This document shows, in pieces, positions 8,836 to 17,848 of a stretch of 64,000 nt of DNA. The stretch comes from Sutterella megalosphaeroides. Its GTDB lineage: Bacteria; Pseudomonadota; Gammaproteobacteria; Burkholderiales; Burkholderiaceae_F. The DNA lies in assembly GCF_003609995.1 (NCBI RefSeq), contig NZ_AP018786.1, positions 2,118,001 to 2,182,000 on the forward strand. Reading direction: 5' to 3'. The notes beneath the pieces were generated by a model. The model was not told the origin of the DNA. It did no database searches and saw nothing but the letters and a program-made list of their open reading frames with translations. The number at the start of each line of letters is the position of its first letter. Within the stretch, counting starts at the first letter, position 1. A program made the position numbers and the translations under genes.

Positions 8836-9486
8836 TCGCCCTCCTTTTTTTGAGTGAATACTCACATTCAACGTAGTCGCTTCGCGGACGGAATACAACA
8901 AAGAGCCCGATCCGTCTGCATTGCCGACCTTGCAGTCAAACTTTTTCAGTCATAGGTGCTTTCTATGGCTTCTCCGAAATCCCCGTGAGGTCTCCCGGCT
9001 GACCCATATTATTGGACATAACAGAATTTCTCTCCGAAAGTTTTACCGAATATCAAAATCTCCGACTCGCCCCTCTGGATCAGGCATCGGATTTTTCCAG
9101 GAAAACCATCGATTATTTTTCTCACCCCGGATTTGCCCCCAACCGTCGACATATAAAACGAGCAAGTTCGCCGTTGGAAAAGACGTCTTCGCAGTGTCGA
9201 ATGTTCATCCGAGCATCATTCAAAGTCAGACACCTCCGAACAGACTGTTTGCGGCATTGTTCCCCGACTGGTGTTTTTCCCGACCCCGAATTGGCACTCG
9301 ACGCGGTAAGGTAGTCCTTCGGTCGCGCGCAGACCTGACCGCCGCCCGCACGGGCGACTGCCTGCGCCGCTTCTTTTCCGAATACTCGGAAAACGGAAAT
9401 CACCGAACTTGTACCAACCATTCCCTTCAAAGGAGGCGGCGCTTTCCGCGCACCTGCGTGCGCGTCGTCGAAGCGCCGGAACGACT
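8836..9486. other. Gene-free gap upstream of the rhodanese gene
   Basis: 651 bases with lower GC than the flanks and no convincing gene on either strand. The longest plus-strand frame (8921-9490) has no recognisable domain and a non-protein-like composition, so I leave it out. The stretch must hold the promoters of the leftward small exported protein and the rightward rhodanese. An AAAGGAGG at 9427-9434 looks like a ribosome binding site, but it is not followed by a start codon at proper distance. Confidence 0.4.
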
Positions 9487-9912
9487 ATGAATCTTCGTAT
9501 CGCCGCCGCGGCTTTCTCGGCCGTTGCCATGCTCTGCAGCTCGGTCTACGCTCAGGAACCCGTCAACCCGCAGCCCGCCACGCCGCTCACCTACGAAAAT
9601 CCCGCTTACCAGAAGATCACGCCCGACGTCGCGAAGAAGATGATGGAAGAAGGCGGCGTGGTCGTGATCGACGTGCGCGAGCCCAACGAATATGCCGAAG
9701 GCCACGTCAAGGGCGCCGTGAACGTTCCGCTCTCGACCCTGAAGCCCGGCGTCAAGCTCGAAGCCGCCCCCGACCTCAACCAGAAGGTGCTCGTGCAGTG
9801 CAAGTCGGGTGTTCGTGCCGAAAAGGCTTCGAAGATCCTCGTTGAATCGGGTTACAAGCACGTCTATAACTTCTACGGAACGAGCCAGTGGCCCTTCGGC
9901 CTTGTGAAGTAA
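9487..9912 (+). CDS. Periplasmic single-domain rhodanese
   Basis: A rhodanese moves sulfane sulfur through a cysteine persulfide. The 141-aa protein has an N-terminal signal peptide (LRIAAAAFSAVAMLCSSVYAQ) and one rhodanese domain: VVVIDVREPNEYAEGHVKGA near residues 57-76, then the active loop QCKSGVRAEKA with the catalytic cysteine near residue 105. The ATG at 9487 is chosen because it starts the signal peptide; the ribosome binding site is weak. An intrinsic terminator follows directly, so the gene is probably monocistronic. Physiological sulfur donor and acceptor are unknown. Confidence 0.88.
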   Translation: MNLRIAAAAFSAVAMLCSSVYAQEPVNPQPATPLTYENPAYQKITPDVAKKMMEEGGVVVIDVREPNEYAEGHVKGAVNVPLSTLKPGVKLEAAPDLNQKVLVQCKSGVRAEKASKILVESGYKHVYNFYGTSQWPFGLVK

Positions 9913-9939
9913 GCATTAACTTGCTTTAACATCTCTGAA

Positions 9940-9973
9940 AAAAGCCCGAAGCGCTCCGGCGGTTCGGGCTTTT
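9940..9973. terminator. Bidirectional intrinsic terminator
   Basis: AAAAGCCCGAA and TTCGGGCTTTT form a stem around a 12-base loop, with T-runs on both strands. It lies between the convergent rhodanese (+) and LysR (-) genes and can serve both. Confidence 0.85.
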
Positions 9974-9987
9974 CGTTTCTATTTTCC

Positions 9988-10914
9988 TCACCGGACAAAT
10001 CGTCTGGGTTTTTCGTGCAACCACTGCTCGAACGCTTCTCGGAGCGAAAAGCGCATGTACTCCGCGTGCGGCGAAAGTTCCATGCCTTTGCGCCGAAAAA
10101 ACGACACGCTCAACGGCGCAAGCGGGAATGCTTCCTTGGGCAGTGCCTGCAGGCGCCCCTCGTACCGCGGGTCCTCCGCCGTACTGAGCGGCGAAAGGCT
10201 CAACGTTCGACGCCTTCCCTTGAGAGCGTCGATCCCATAAAAGTCGCATATGGTCAGACTCTTCGGCATGCCCGCACCGAATTTCACGAGCTCGCTCGTC
10301 AGAAAATCCTCGTCCTGAGCCGTGGACAACCACTCGCTTTCGGCAAAAAGACGACGCAGGTCCGCTCCGGGCTCGAAAATCGGATGCGACGGATGCGCGA
10401 CCACGCCCTGATCGACCTCAAAGAGCCGCTCTTCGACGAGGCGTCCGAGCTCCTGATGTCGATAACGCCCTACGAGCAAAAGCGAGAGATCCAGCCGGTC
10501 GGTCAAGATGAGCGGCAGACAGTCCGAGAGGAAACCGCTAGAAAACACGATTTTCACGTCCGGAAATCTCGTGCGAAAACGCCCGACCGCTTCGGCGAGC
10601 ACCTCGGGTTGCAAGACGGGCGTGACCGCAAGCCGCAACGTGGGCCGCGTGCCCGCCACGATCGCCTCCACCGCCGCGGTCGCCCGATCCGAATTCGTGG
10701 CGATCGTTTCCGCATAGGGGAGAAGTTCCAAGCCCGCCCGATTCAAGCGCAACCCGTTCGAACCGCGGTCGAAAAGCTCGGCTCCCAAATCGGCCTCGAG
10801 CCCGGAGATCGCTTTGGCGACCGTCGATTGCGTCAGCGAGAGACGGGCGGCTGCCGCACGCACGCTTCCGGTATGCACGACAGCAAGAAACGCCTTGATC
10901 TGACGAATTTTCAT
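9988..10914 (-). CDS. LysR-family transcriptional regulator
   Basis: The 308-aa protein has an N-terminal winged helix-turn-helix (MKIRQIKAFLAVVHTGSVRAA, then LSLTQSTVAKAISGLEADLG, residues about 1-60). A LysR substrate-binding domain follows from about residue 90. Length is normal for the family. It lies downstream of the flavoprotein gene at 11101 on the same strand, with a 186-base gap that contains a probable terminator, so it may have its own promoter. The effector is unknown; control of the adjacent fumarate-type reductase is a reasonable guess from position. Confidence 0.9.
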   Translation of the reverse strand: MKIRQIKAFLAVVHTGSVRAAAARLSLTQSTVAKAISGLEADLGAELFDRGSNGLRLNRAGLELLPYAETIATNSDRATAAVEAIVAGTRPTLRLAVTPVLQPEVLAEAVGRFRTRFPDVKIVFSSGFLSDCLPLILTDRLDLSLLLVGRYRHQELGRLVEERLFEVDQGVVAHPSHPIFEPGADLRRLFAESEWLSTAQDEDFLTSELVKFGAGMPKSLTICDFYGIDALKGRRRTLSLSPLSTAEDPRYEGRLQALPKEAFPLAPLSVSFFRRKGMELSPHAEYMRFSLREAFEQWLHEKPRRFVR

Positions 10915-11019
10915 AAACTCGGCTGAATTTGACTGAAGTCGACCTCCTCTGACGGGAGAGTTGGCCCGGATGATCGAAAATTATCGCCTTTTTTCACGCA
11001 CCGGGGCGACGGGTGCGAA

Positions 11020-11050
11020 CAAGGGCGCTCCGCCCGTGGAAGCGCCCTTG
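11020..11050 (-). terminator. Probable terminator of the flavoprotein gene
   Basis: AAGGGCGCT and AGCGCCCTT form a 9-bp stem around an 11-base loop, about 50 bases past the stop of the leftward flavoprotein gene. The following T-run is poor (TTGTTC), so efficiency is uncertain. Confidence 0.5.
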
Positions 11051-11100
11051 TGTCATCTGCCGGAGTCGGGACGCATGGTCGACGTGCGCCCGGTTGCGAT

Positions 11101-13077
11101 TCACACCGCGGCCAATTCCCGACCGACGAGCCACCCCCAGGTCGCCGCGCGACCCGCGCAGAAGCCGCCGATGAGATTCGGATAGGTGTTCGCAAAGAAC
11201 GATCCGCTGTCCTGACCGATCACGTAGAGCCCCGGAATGAAATTGCCCTCGGTATCGATCGCCCGCATGTGCGTGTCGATCTGAATGCCGTCGAGCGTAC
11301 AAAGCGAGTACCCGGCGTTCTTCACCCCGTAGTAAGGCGCCTTCTCAAGCGGGGCGAGTCGGAACGCTTCCTTACCGAAGTCTTCGTCGACGCCCTTGTG
11401 CGCCAATTCGTTGTAGCGCTTCACGGTGGCGGCGAGTTTCTCGGGAGGCAGATGCAACTTGCGCGCGAGCTCCTCGATCGTGTCGGCCTTCTGAACGAAC
11501 CCCTGGTCGATCAGCTGCGGCAAAACCGTTGACTCGATGAACTGCCACTCAAAAATCGGTCGGGCTCCGTTCGCGTGCGGATGCAGTCGGGCGCAGCCCG
11601 CCATGCACGTCTTCTGGACGAAATCGGTCCAGGTCGCATCGAAAATCGAATAGTGGCAGTGTCCTTTCTGATACTCGTCCGCGTGAAGAATTCCTTCGTA
11701 GGTGCCCGACTCGTTGAAGAAGCGCTCCCCGTCGGCATTCACTTTGAGCCACGGCTGACTGCCCGGCCAGAAGGTACCCATGTCGGTCTTTTTCATCGCC
11801 TCGATGCCGGGCTCCTGGTCCGGGCGCAACGCGCTGCGGTCGAACTGCGCCATCGAGTGCGTCTCGTCCATCTTGGCGCCCACCCAGAGGCAGGCGCGGA
11901 TCCCGTCACCGAGTGCCCCCGGCATCGACTTGTTGCCGCCGAGGATACGAAGGTTCCAGGGTTGAAGCGCTTCGAGCATCGCGTAGTTGCGGCAGTAGCC
12001 GCCCGTGGCGATCACCGTTCCCTTCTTCGCGCGATACCGTACGAGTTTGCCGTCCGCATTGCGGGCGATGCACCCCGTTACGCGTCCGTCGACGCGTTCG
12101 AGTTTGAGCATCGTGGTGTTGTAGTGAAACTCGGCTCCGTGCTTGACCGCATAGTCGTAGAGCACGGCATTGCCGTTCAAGCGCTTGCCGCCCTTTTCGT
12201 CCTCCCAGCGCGCCAGGGGCCACTTCGGCGTATGGCACGACGGCCAGGCCGGATAGCGCGACTCGGCGGGAGAGTCGACCGTTTCATGCCAAAGTTCGAC
12301 GCCGCGCTCGGCCAGGCGGTCGCCGTACCAATTCATGACTTCGCCCGAGCGGTCGACAAAGGTCTTGAGGAGTCGCTGATCGACGTGCCCGCCCGCGGTT
12401 TTCGTCGCATAAGCGATGAAGTCGAACTTGTCGATCTTCGTTCCCCACTTTTGCTGGTAGCGCGAATCGATGGCGGCAAAGCCTTCGCGCACGCCCGTGC
12501 CGACGGCAAATCGGTCGATGCCGATGACGCGGGCGCCCTGCTCTGCTGCCGACGCCACGGCAAACATACCGCTCGTGCCGCAGCCGACAACGAGAACCTC
12601 CGTCTCGATCGTCGACACGATGTCTTTTTCATCGATGGAGGGAGGCTTGCCGAGCCAGTCGCCGGAGTCCGCCTCGTCGGACTTCGCGTCGTGCTTCACG
12701 ACCTCGACGGGAATTTCGCCCTTCGCCTGCGCGACGCACTTCGCAGCCGCGCGAGAGACGGCGTCCGACGTGACGGTAGCTCCCGAGACCGCATCGACCG
12801 ATGCGGTTTGCTTTTCCATGAGCAGAGCCTTGAGTTTGCTTGCGGCGGCCTGCCCGATCGAAGGGGTCTCACCCGAAGCGTCGATCACGACGTCGGTGAT
12901 TCGATTCGCATCGAACGTCATCGTGACGGTTACGTCTCCGGCAATGCCGGAGGCTTTCGCCGTGTACGTACCGGGCGTGTAAATTCGGGCGGGGGCGGCA
13001 TGCAACAGCGAAGCGGCGGCAGCCGCTCCGGTCGCGACGCCGGCGCGCAAAAGATTGCGACGAGTCAATGCGGTCAT
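11101..13077 (-). CDS. Tat-exported FMN-binding/FAD-dependent fumarate-reductase-like flavoprotein
   Basis: This 658-aa protein has a twin-arginine signal (LTRRNLLRAG) and an FMN-binding domain (residues about 35-115). The motif DAVSGAT at 95-101 is the type to which ApbE attaches FMN covalently, through the threonine. A FAD-binding domain follows (VLVVGCGTSGMFA, glycines at 165-170) and leads into a fumarate reductase/urocanate reductase catalytic domain to the C-terminus. No haem motifs are present, so electrons must come from a separate partner such as a membrane quinol dehydrogenase or cytochrome. The family reduces fumarate, urocanate, cinnamates and similar acceptors; which one is unclear. 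The start at 13077 has an AAGGAG seven bases upstream. Nearby fumarase and malate dehydrogenase genes favour C4 metabolism, but this is inference. Confidence 0.88.
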   Translation of the reverse strand: MTALTRRNLLRAGVATGAAAAASLLHAAPARIYTPGTYTAKASGIAGDVTVTMTFDANRITDVVIDASGETPSIGQAAASKLKALLMEKQTASVDAVSGATVTSDAVSRAAAKCVAQAKGEIPVEVVKHDAKSDEADSGDWLGKPPSIDEKDIVSTIETEVLVVGCGTSGMFAVASAAEQGARVIGIDRFAVGTGVREGFAAIDSRYQQKWGTKIDKFDFIAYATKTAGGHVDQRLLKTFVDRSGEVMNWYGDRLAERGVELWHETVDSPAESRYPAWPSCHTPKWPLARWEDEKGGKRLNGNAVLYDYAVKHGAEFHYNTTMLKLERVDGRVTGCIARNADGKLVRYRAKKGTVIATGGYCRNYAMLEALQPWNLRILGGNKSMPGALGDGIRACLWVGAKMDETHSMAQFDRSALRPDQEPGIEAMKKTDMGTFWPGSQPWLKVNADGERFFNESGTYEGILHADEYQKGHCHYSIFDATWTDFVQKTCMAGCARLHPHANGARPIFEWQFIESTVLPQLIDQGFVQKADTIEELARKLHLPPEKLAATVKRYNELAHKGVDEDFGKEAFRLAPLEKAPYYGVKNAGYSLCTLDGIQIDTHMRAIDTEGNFIPGLYVIGQDSGSFFANTYPNLIGGFCAGRAATWGWLVGRELAAV

Positions 13078-13233
13078 GAAACTTCTCCTTGGGTGTGGTC
13101 GACCGGACGTTTTCACAGTCCGGTTTCAACGATCATACGATGCGGTTGCGCCGCACCCCGCGGAAGTTTTTTCGCCCCGTTCGCCGAAAGCGAACGCACT
13201 CGTTCGCGCTTTTCAGGCTTCGAAGCTAATTGT

Positions 13234-13995
13234 TTACTTCAGCGCCCCGTCACGTTCGCCACCGTCGAGCGCCGAAACATGAGCATCTCCCGAAAAGAGC
13301 CGTGCAACGCGGTCGGAGGCCATGATGGCGCCGCGCGCGAGAACGAGCGAAACAAGCACCGTGAGGGCGATCCACACCCAAAAGCCCGCGCGGCCTTCGG
13401 CGCGCAACATCGTGCTTCCCTTCATCGCGAAAAAGAGCGCCGCGAGGATCACGCACCCGGAAAAGACGGTCGTCAAAATCCCCGCGACAAGGTCGCGGCG
13501 ACTCCCCGCCTCGACGACGATGGAGGGCTTCGCGGGATCGAACCGTACGAGAACCGTCTCGCCCGGCTTTCGGACGTCACCCTCTTCGCGCGACGTCAGA
13601 AAGCGCGCTTCTACGGTGCGACCCGGTTCGGGTTCGTAACGAACGACTTCGTAATAGACGAGCCGCGTCATTTCGCGGTCGTCGTGGCGGTAGCGCCGCT
13701 CCTCGACGTCGACGCGCACGATTTCGGCTTCGGCGGTAAGGCCCGAGCGCGCGAGCGTAAGGTCGGTCTTCACGAGCTGCGCTCCGTAAAGCAGCCCGTA
13801 GATACCGAGGAGAACAAAGAGACACGAGGCAACGTAAAACAGGGCGGGCATCCACATGGGTTTTCTCTTTCGATCGTCCCGCAAGCGGGGAGTCGCCTGC
13901 GGAGTCTTGGACGCACGACCGCGCCGAGCCTTCGCCTGCAGGTAGGCGAACCCGAAAAAAAGCAAAAGGCCGATGAGCGTCAGGGTGAATTTCAT
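13234..13995 (-). CDS. DUF3592-type membrane protein
   Basis: A 253-aa membrane protein of unknown function. It has an N-terminal hydrophobic helix (KFTLTLIGLLLFFGFAYL) and a second near residue 50. An extracytoplasmic beta-rich stretch follows, in which charged strands and a VLVRFDPAKPS motif resemble the DUF3592 family. Two more helices lie near the C-terminus. The start is the ATG at 13995; the frame is open further upstream but without membrane-protein character. It is divergent from the fumarase genes, with about 250 bases between. An alternative start at the internal MWMPALFYV would remove the first helix. Confidence 0.6.
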   Translation of the reverse strand: MKFTLTLIGLLLFFGFAYLQAKARRGRASKTPQATPRLRDDRKRKPMWMPALFYVASCLFVLLGIYGLLYGAQLVKTDLTLARSGLTAEAEIVRVDVEERRYRHDDREMTRLVYYEVVRYEPEPGRTVEARFLTSREEGDVRKPGETVLVRFDPAKPSIVVEAGSRRDLVAGILTTVFSGCVILAALFFAMKGSTMLRAEGRAGFWVWIALTVLVSLVLARGAIMASDRVARLFSGDAHVSALDGGERDGALK

Positions 13996-14245
13996 TGCGA
14001 GGAGCTCTGCGGGGAAGCACGAAAAAAGTCGATGCCTAATCTTCGCACGTTGCGAGGGCGGCGCGCGGTTTTTCAAAGCAGCCCATAAGTTCGAGCTTCT
14101 TGCAATCAGAAGCTTTGCGACCTTTTCCTGCATGCCCCCGGCTCGGTACGCTTTTCTCCGACGTACCGAGCCCTTAGCGTCTCGGGCGCCTTTCCCATTC
14201 ACGACCGCGGTCGGGCAACACCGGCCGCACGACCGGAAAGACACG

Positions 14246-15145
14246 ATGACATTCACCCCGGAAGAAGAGCGCTTCACCGACGTGATGGCGCAATTTACGG
14301 CGTATTTCGGCAAACATTTGCCCGACGACGTCATGGAAAAACTCAAGCGGCTTCGCGAGGAACAAACCTCCGACATCGCCCGGCTCATTTACGACGCCAT
14401 GTTCGAGGACCTGGCCATGGCCGCCGAGCGCGACGTGCCCTGCTGTCAGGATACGGGCGTCATTCAGTACTACGTGCGGCTCGGTGCGGACTTTCCCGTT
14501 CGGAACGGCCTCGAAGCGTGCCTGCGCGAGGCGGTGCGCCGTGCGACGACGAGCGCCCCGTTGCGCCACAACGCCGTGCAGATTTTCGACGAGAAAAATA
14601 CGGGCGACAACGTTGGCGTCCGCATCCCCTGGATCGACCTTGAACTCGTCCCCGATTCGGACGAATGCACGATTTACGGCTATATGGCCGGGGGCGGCTG
14701 CTCGCTGCCCGGCGCGGCGAAGGTGTTGATGCCCGTTGAAGGCTATGAGGCGATCGTGGAGTTCGTCTTCGACACGATCTGCGAGCGGGGCGTCAATGCG
14801 TGTCCCCCGCTTTTGCTCGGGATCGGCATCGCGGGTTCGGTCGACGTGGCCGCCACGCTCGCCAAGCGCGCGCTCATGCGCCCGGCAGGCTCGCACATCG
14901 ACAACGCGCGCGGAGCCGAATTCGAGCGCATGCTCGCCGAGGGGCTCGACCGCCTCGACATCGGCCCGGGCGGCCTTACGGGGCGCAAAACCGTGATGGG
15001 CGTCAACGTCGAAGTCGCGGCCCGTCATCCGTCGTGCCTGGCGGTTTCCGTGCAAACGGGCTGCTGGGCGCATCGCCGCGCGGCCATTCGTTTCAAGAGC
15101 GACCTCTCCTTCGAGGTTCTTACGCACAAGGGGGCTCTATGTTGA
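14246..15145 (+). CDS. Class I fumarase / tartrate dehydratase, alpha subunit
   Basis: Two-subunit [4Fe-4S] hydro-lyases of this family interconvert malate and fumarate, or dehydrate tartrate. The 299-aa product matches the N-terminal (TtdA-like) half. It has PCCQDTG near residue 55, [13 protein letters not shown] near 151-163 and [12 protein letters not shown] near residue 190, with cysteines suited to cluster binding. The ATG at 14246 begins [10 protein letters not shown]; no strong ribosome binding site is seen. Its stop overlaps the start of the beta-subunit gene by seven bases, which implies coupled translation. Malate dehydrogenase nearby and fumarate-type reductases in the window favour a fumarase role over tartrate dehydratase. 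Confidence 0.85.
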   Translation: MTFTPEEERFTDVMAQFTAYFGKHLPDDVMEKLKRLREEQTSDIARLIYDAMFEDLAMAAERDVPCCQDTGVIQYYVRLGADFPVRNGLEACLREAVRRATTSAPLRHNAVQIFDEKNTGDNVGVRIPWIDLELVPDSDECTIYGYMAGGGCSLPGAAKVLMPVEGYEAIVEFVFDTICERGVNACPPLLLGIGIAGSVDVAATLAKRALMRPAGSHIDNARGAEFERMLAEGLDRLDIGPGGLTGRKTVMGVNVEVAARHPSCLAVSVQTGCWAHRRAAIRFKSDLSFEVLTHKGALC

Positions 15146-15765
15146 AAAAAGTTTTGACGACGCCCGTGCGGGCCGAAGACATCGAAGACCTGCGCATCGG
15201 CGACGTGATCTATCTTACGGGCACGCTCGTCACGGCGCGCGACGACGCGCACATGCGCCTCGTGAAGCAGGGCCGCAAGCTGCCCGTCGACCTCGACGGT
15301 CTCGCCATTTTCCACGCGGGTCCCATCATGGTGCCCTGCCCGCCCGAGGAACACTCGGGCAGCGGCTACAAGGTCGTTTCGATCGGCCCGACCACGTCGA
15401 TGCGCATGGAAAAGTTCGAGCGCGAATTCATAGCCGAAACGGGCGTGAAGGTGATCGTCGGCAAGGGCGGCATGGGTGCGGGCACGGTCGAAGGGTGCCG
15501 CACGCACAAGGCGTTGCACTGCGTCTTCCCGGGCGGCTGCGCGGTGCTGGCCGCCTCGAAGGTCGAAGAGGTGACGGCACTCCACTGGCCCGAACTCGGC
15601 ATGCCCGAAGCCATGTGGGTGATGCGCGTTCACGAGTTCGGTCCGCTCATCGTCTCGATCGACACGAAGGGCGGCAATCTCTTCGAGGAAAACAAGCGGA
15701 CGTTTGCCGAACGCAAGCAGCCGATCGTCCGTGAAATCTCGGAGAAGGTCGATTATTTCGACTGA
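15139..15765 (+). CDS. Class I fumarase / tartrate dehydratase, beta subunit
   Basis: The partner of the preceding alpha subunit, 208 aa, corresponding to the C-terminal (TtdB-like) domain. Recognisable segments are [19 protein letters not shown] near residue 20, [10 protein letters not shown] near residue 53, [10 protein letters not shown] near residue 77 and [17 protein letters not shown] near 112-128. The ATG at 15139 lies inside the end of the alpha gene. Its 3' end overlaps the 3' end of the oppositely oriented LysR gene by 13 bases, so the two genes end tail to tail with no terminator between. Complex formation with the alpha subunit is expected from family knowledge. Confidence 0.86.
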   Translation: MLKKVLTTPVRAEDIEDLRIGDVIYLTGTLVTARDDAHMRLVKQGRKLPVDLDGLAIFHAGPIMVPCPPEEHSGSGYKVVSIGPTTSMRMEKFEREFIAETGVKVIVGKGGMGAGTVEGCRTHKALHCVFPGGCAVLAASKVEEVTALHWPELGMPEAMWVMRVHEFGPLIVSIDTKGGNLFEENKRTFAERKQPIVREISEKVDYFD

Positions 15766-16742
15766 GCGTCCGAGCGCTTTTTCAAGGCCGTCCGAGAGGT
15801 ATGTCGGGCGGCCTTTTCGTTCTCCGCCGGGGCCGCTTCGGAATGCTTTCGCATCACCGCAAGGAATGCCTCGGCCGCCTTCGAAACGTAGCGGCTCATG
15901 CGAGACGCTGCATAGACGACGCGTTCGGGCATGTCGGGTTCGAGCGTGAAAAACCGTATCTCGGCGCTCGTACGGCGCGCGAGCGTATCGGGAACGATCG
16001 TCGCACCGAGACCCGCCGCGGCGAGCGCGAGCGCCGCGGCAAGCGACTCGCTCTCAAGAACCACCCGAGGGGTCGCACCCGTACGGCGTTGAAGCTCGAG
16101 CGCGACGTCGTGCAAGTGCTGTCCGGGCTTCATGCGGATGAAGGGGCGACCGTCCAGGCGCGAGAACGGAAAGTGCGCACGCCCGTCGGCGTCCCGCTCA
16201 GGGAGCCAACCGTCGAGCACCGGGTTTTCCGGGTCGACGGCAAGCAGAAACCGCTCGCGAAACAAGGGCGTGAGCTTCAAGTCCGAGGTATCCGACGGTT
16301 CGACGAGAATGGAAAGATCGGTACGTCCCTCGCGCGCCGCGCGCTCGAGTTCGGCCGTCGTCCCCTCGACGAGTTCAAGTTCGACGTCCGGGTACGCGCG
16401 TCGAAAGGCAGGAAGCACGTCCGCAAGCAGGATCGTTTCGCGAAATTCGGAAACCCCGAGCCGCAAAGTCCCGCGCACGCCCGAAGCCAGGTCGGCAAGC
16501 TCGCGTCGACATTCATCGCGCTCGCGCTCGATGCGCTGTTCGGCCCGAAGAATGCGCTCGCCCGCGGCCGTCAAACTCAACGGCCGCGACGAGCGATCCA
16601 GCACTTCGAATCCCCAGGCCCGCTCGATGCGGGCAAGCGTCTGCGAGAGACCCGACTGCGTGACCCCCAACTCCCGCGCCGCGCGGGTGATGCTCGCCGA
16701 ACGGGCAAGCGTTTCGAGAATCCGTACGGTCGATTCGGCCAC
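15753..16742 (-). CDS. LysR-family transcriptional regulator
   Basis: A 329-aa LysR protein. The helix-turn-helix occupies about residues 5-60 ([23 protein letters not shown]) and the effector-binding domain runs from about residue 88. A basic, low-complexity tail (after about residue 300) is longer than usual. It lies 22 bases downstream of malate dehydrogenase on the same strand and may belong to the hydrogenase-mdh transcript. It overlaps the end of the fumarase beta gene. Likely targets are this redox operon or the fumarase pair, inferred from position only. Confidence 0.88.
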   Translation of the reverse strand: MAESTVRILETLARSASITRAARELGVTQSGLSQTLARIERAWGFEVLDRSSRPLSLTAAGERILRAEQRIERERDECRRELADLASGVRGTLRLGVSEFRETILLADVLPAFRRAYPDVELELVEGTTAELERAAREGRTDLSILVEPSDTSDLKLTPLFRERFLLAVDPENPVLDGWLPERDADGRAHFPFSRLDGRPFIRMKPGQHLHDVALELQRRTGATPRVVLESESLAAALALAAAGLGATIVPDTLARRTSAEIRFFTLEPDMPERVVYAASRMSRYVSKAAEAFLAVMRKHSEAAPAENEKAARHTSRTALKKRSDAQSK

Positions 16743-16764
16743 GAGCGTCGTCCGAAAAGGTCGC

Positions 16765-17757
16765 TCAGGGCAGAAACGCCTTCACGGCCTCGGCCTCAAG
16801 GGCGAGTTCGGCGACGTTGCGCTCGATCCGGGCGCGAAGCGCTTCGGAAATCTCAAGACCCTCAACGGGACGCGCCACGCCGTTTTCCGTGCGGCAGGGG
16901 AAACCGAACACCATCCCTTCGGGAACGCCGTACTCCCCTTCGGAGGGAACCGCCATCGTCACCCAGCGTTCGCCCGAACCGAGCGCCCAGTCGCGCATGT
17001 GGTCGATTGCGGCGGAAGCGGCCGAAGCCGCGGAACTCGCGCCGCGCGCGGCGAGAATCGCGCCGCCCCGCTTCGCGACGACGGGTTCGAACTCGTCGGC
17101 AAGCCACGCGGCCTCAAGGCGCCCCGCCACCGGTTCGCCCTTCGCGGTCGCAAACGAGACGTCGGCCGCCATCGTCGGGCTGTGGTTCCCCCAAACGGCA
17201 ACGCGCTCGATGTCGGCCACGCGACAGCCGAGCTTTTTCGCGAGTTGCGCTTCGGCGCGATTCTGATCGAGCCGCATGAGGGCGGAGAAATTGCGCGCGG
17301 CAAGATCCGGTGCGTTTTTCATCGCGATCATCGCGTTCGTGTTGCAGGGGTTCCCCACAACGAGCACCTTCACGTCGCGCGAGGCCGAGGCGTTGAGGGC
17401 GCGCCCCTGCTCCATGAAAATCCGGGCGTTGGCTTCGAGCAAATCGGCGCGCTCCATTCCCGGTGCGCGCGGACGGGCGCCTACGAGAAGCGCGTAGTCC
17501 GCGTCGCGGAACGCTTCGACCGGATCGCGAAAGGCCGAGAGCCCGTGAAGAAGCGGGAACGCGCAGTCTTCGAGCTCCATCATGGTGCCCGTAAGGCGGG
17601 CGCTCGACGCGGACTCGGCGCGCTCGAGAAGCCGCAGCTCCACGGGTTGGTCGGCCCCGAGCATGGCCCCCGAAGCGATGCGGAAAAGAAGCGAGTAGCC
17701 GATCTGGCCGGCCGGGCCCGTGACGGCCACGCGAACGGTTTTTTTCGTGGTTTCCAT
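16765..17757 (-). CDS. mdh: Malate dehydrogenase
   Basis: Interconverts malate and oxaloacetate with NAD(H). The 330-aa protein shows the Rossmann glycine motif [18 protein letters not shown] (residues about 11-28), [12 protein letters not shown] near residue 130, [13 protein letters not shown] near residue 160 and the catalytic histidine in WGNHSPTM near residue 190. This is the type found in betaproteobacteria and chloroplasts (about 330 aa). The start at 17757 follows AAAGGAGAG; an open extension upstream lacks family similarity. It lies 91 bases after the [FeFe] hydrogenase gene and 22 before a LysR gene, all on one strand. Physically linking mdh to a hydrogenase suggests a shared role in reductive NAD(P)H turnover. 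Confidence 0.93.
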   Translation of the reverse strand: METTKKTVRVAVTGPAGQIGYSLLFRIASGAMLGADQPVELRLLERAESASSARLTGTMMELEDCAFPLLHGLSAFRDPVEAFRDADYALLVGARPRAPGMERADLLEANARIFMEQGRALNASASRDVKVLVVGNPCNTNAMIAMKNAPDLAARNFSALMRLDQNRAEAQLAKKLGCRVADIERVAVWGNHSPTMAADVSFATAKGEPVAGRLEAAWLADEFEPVVAKRGGAILAARGASSAASAASAAIDHMRDWALGSGERWVTMAVPSEGEYGVPEGMVFGFPCRTENGVARPVEGLEISEALRARIERNVAELALEAEAVKAFLP

Positions 17758-17848
17758 GGAATGCTCTCCTTTGAGCGAAGCCGCTCGTCTTCGGGCGAGC
17801 GGCGCGGGACTGGTGATGGTCGGAGTGCCGTGACGTGCTTCGAGCAGC

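Noticed and set aside
8921-9490. Possible 189-aa protein upstream of rhodanese
   Set aside because: No ribosome binding site, no domain, non-protein-like composition, and it overlaps the rhodanese start.
11575-14088. Plus-strand open frame of 837 codons opposite the flavoprotein gene
   Set aside because: Shadow of the flavoprotein and the DUF3592-type gene; no recognisable motif.
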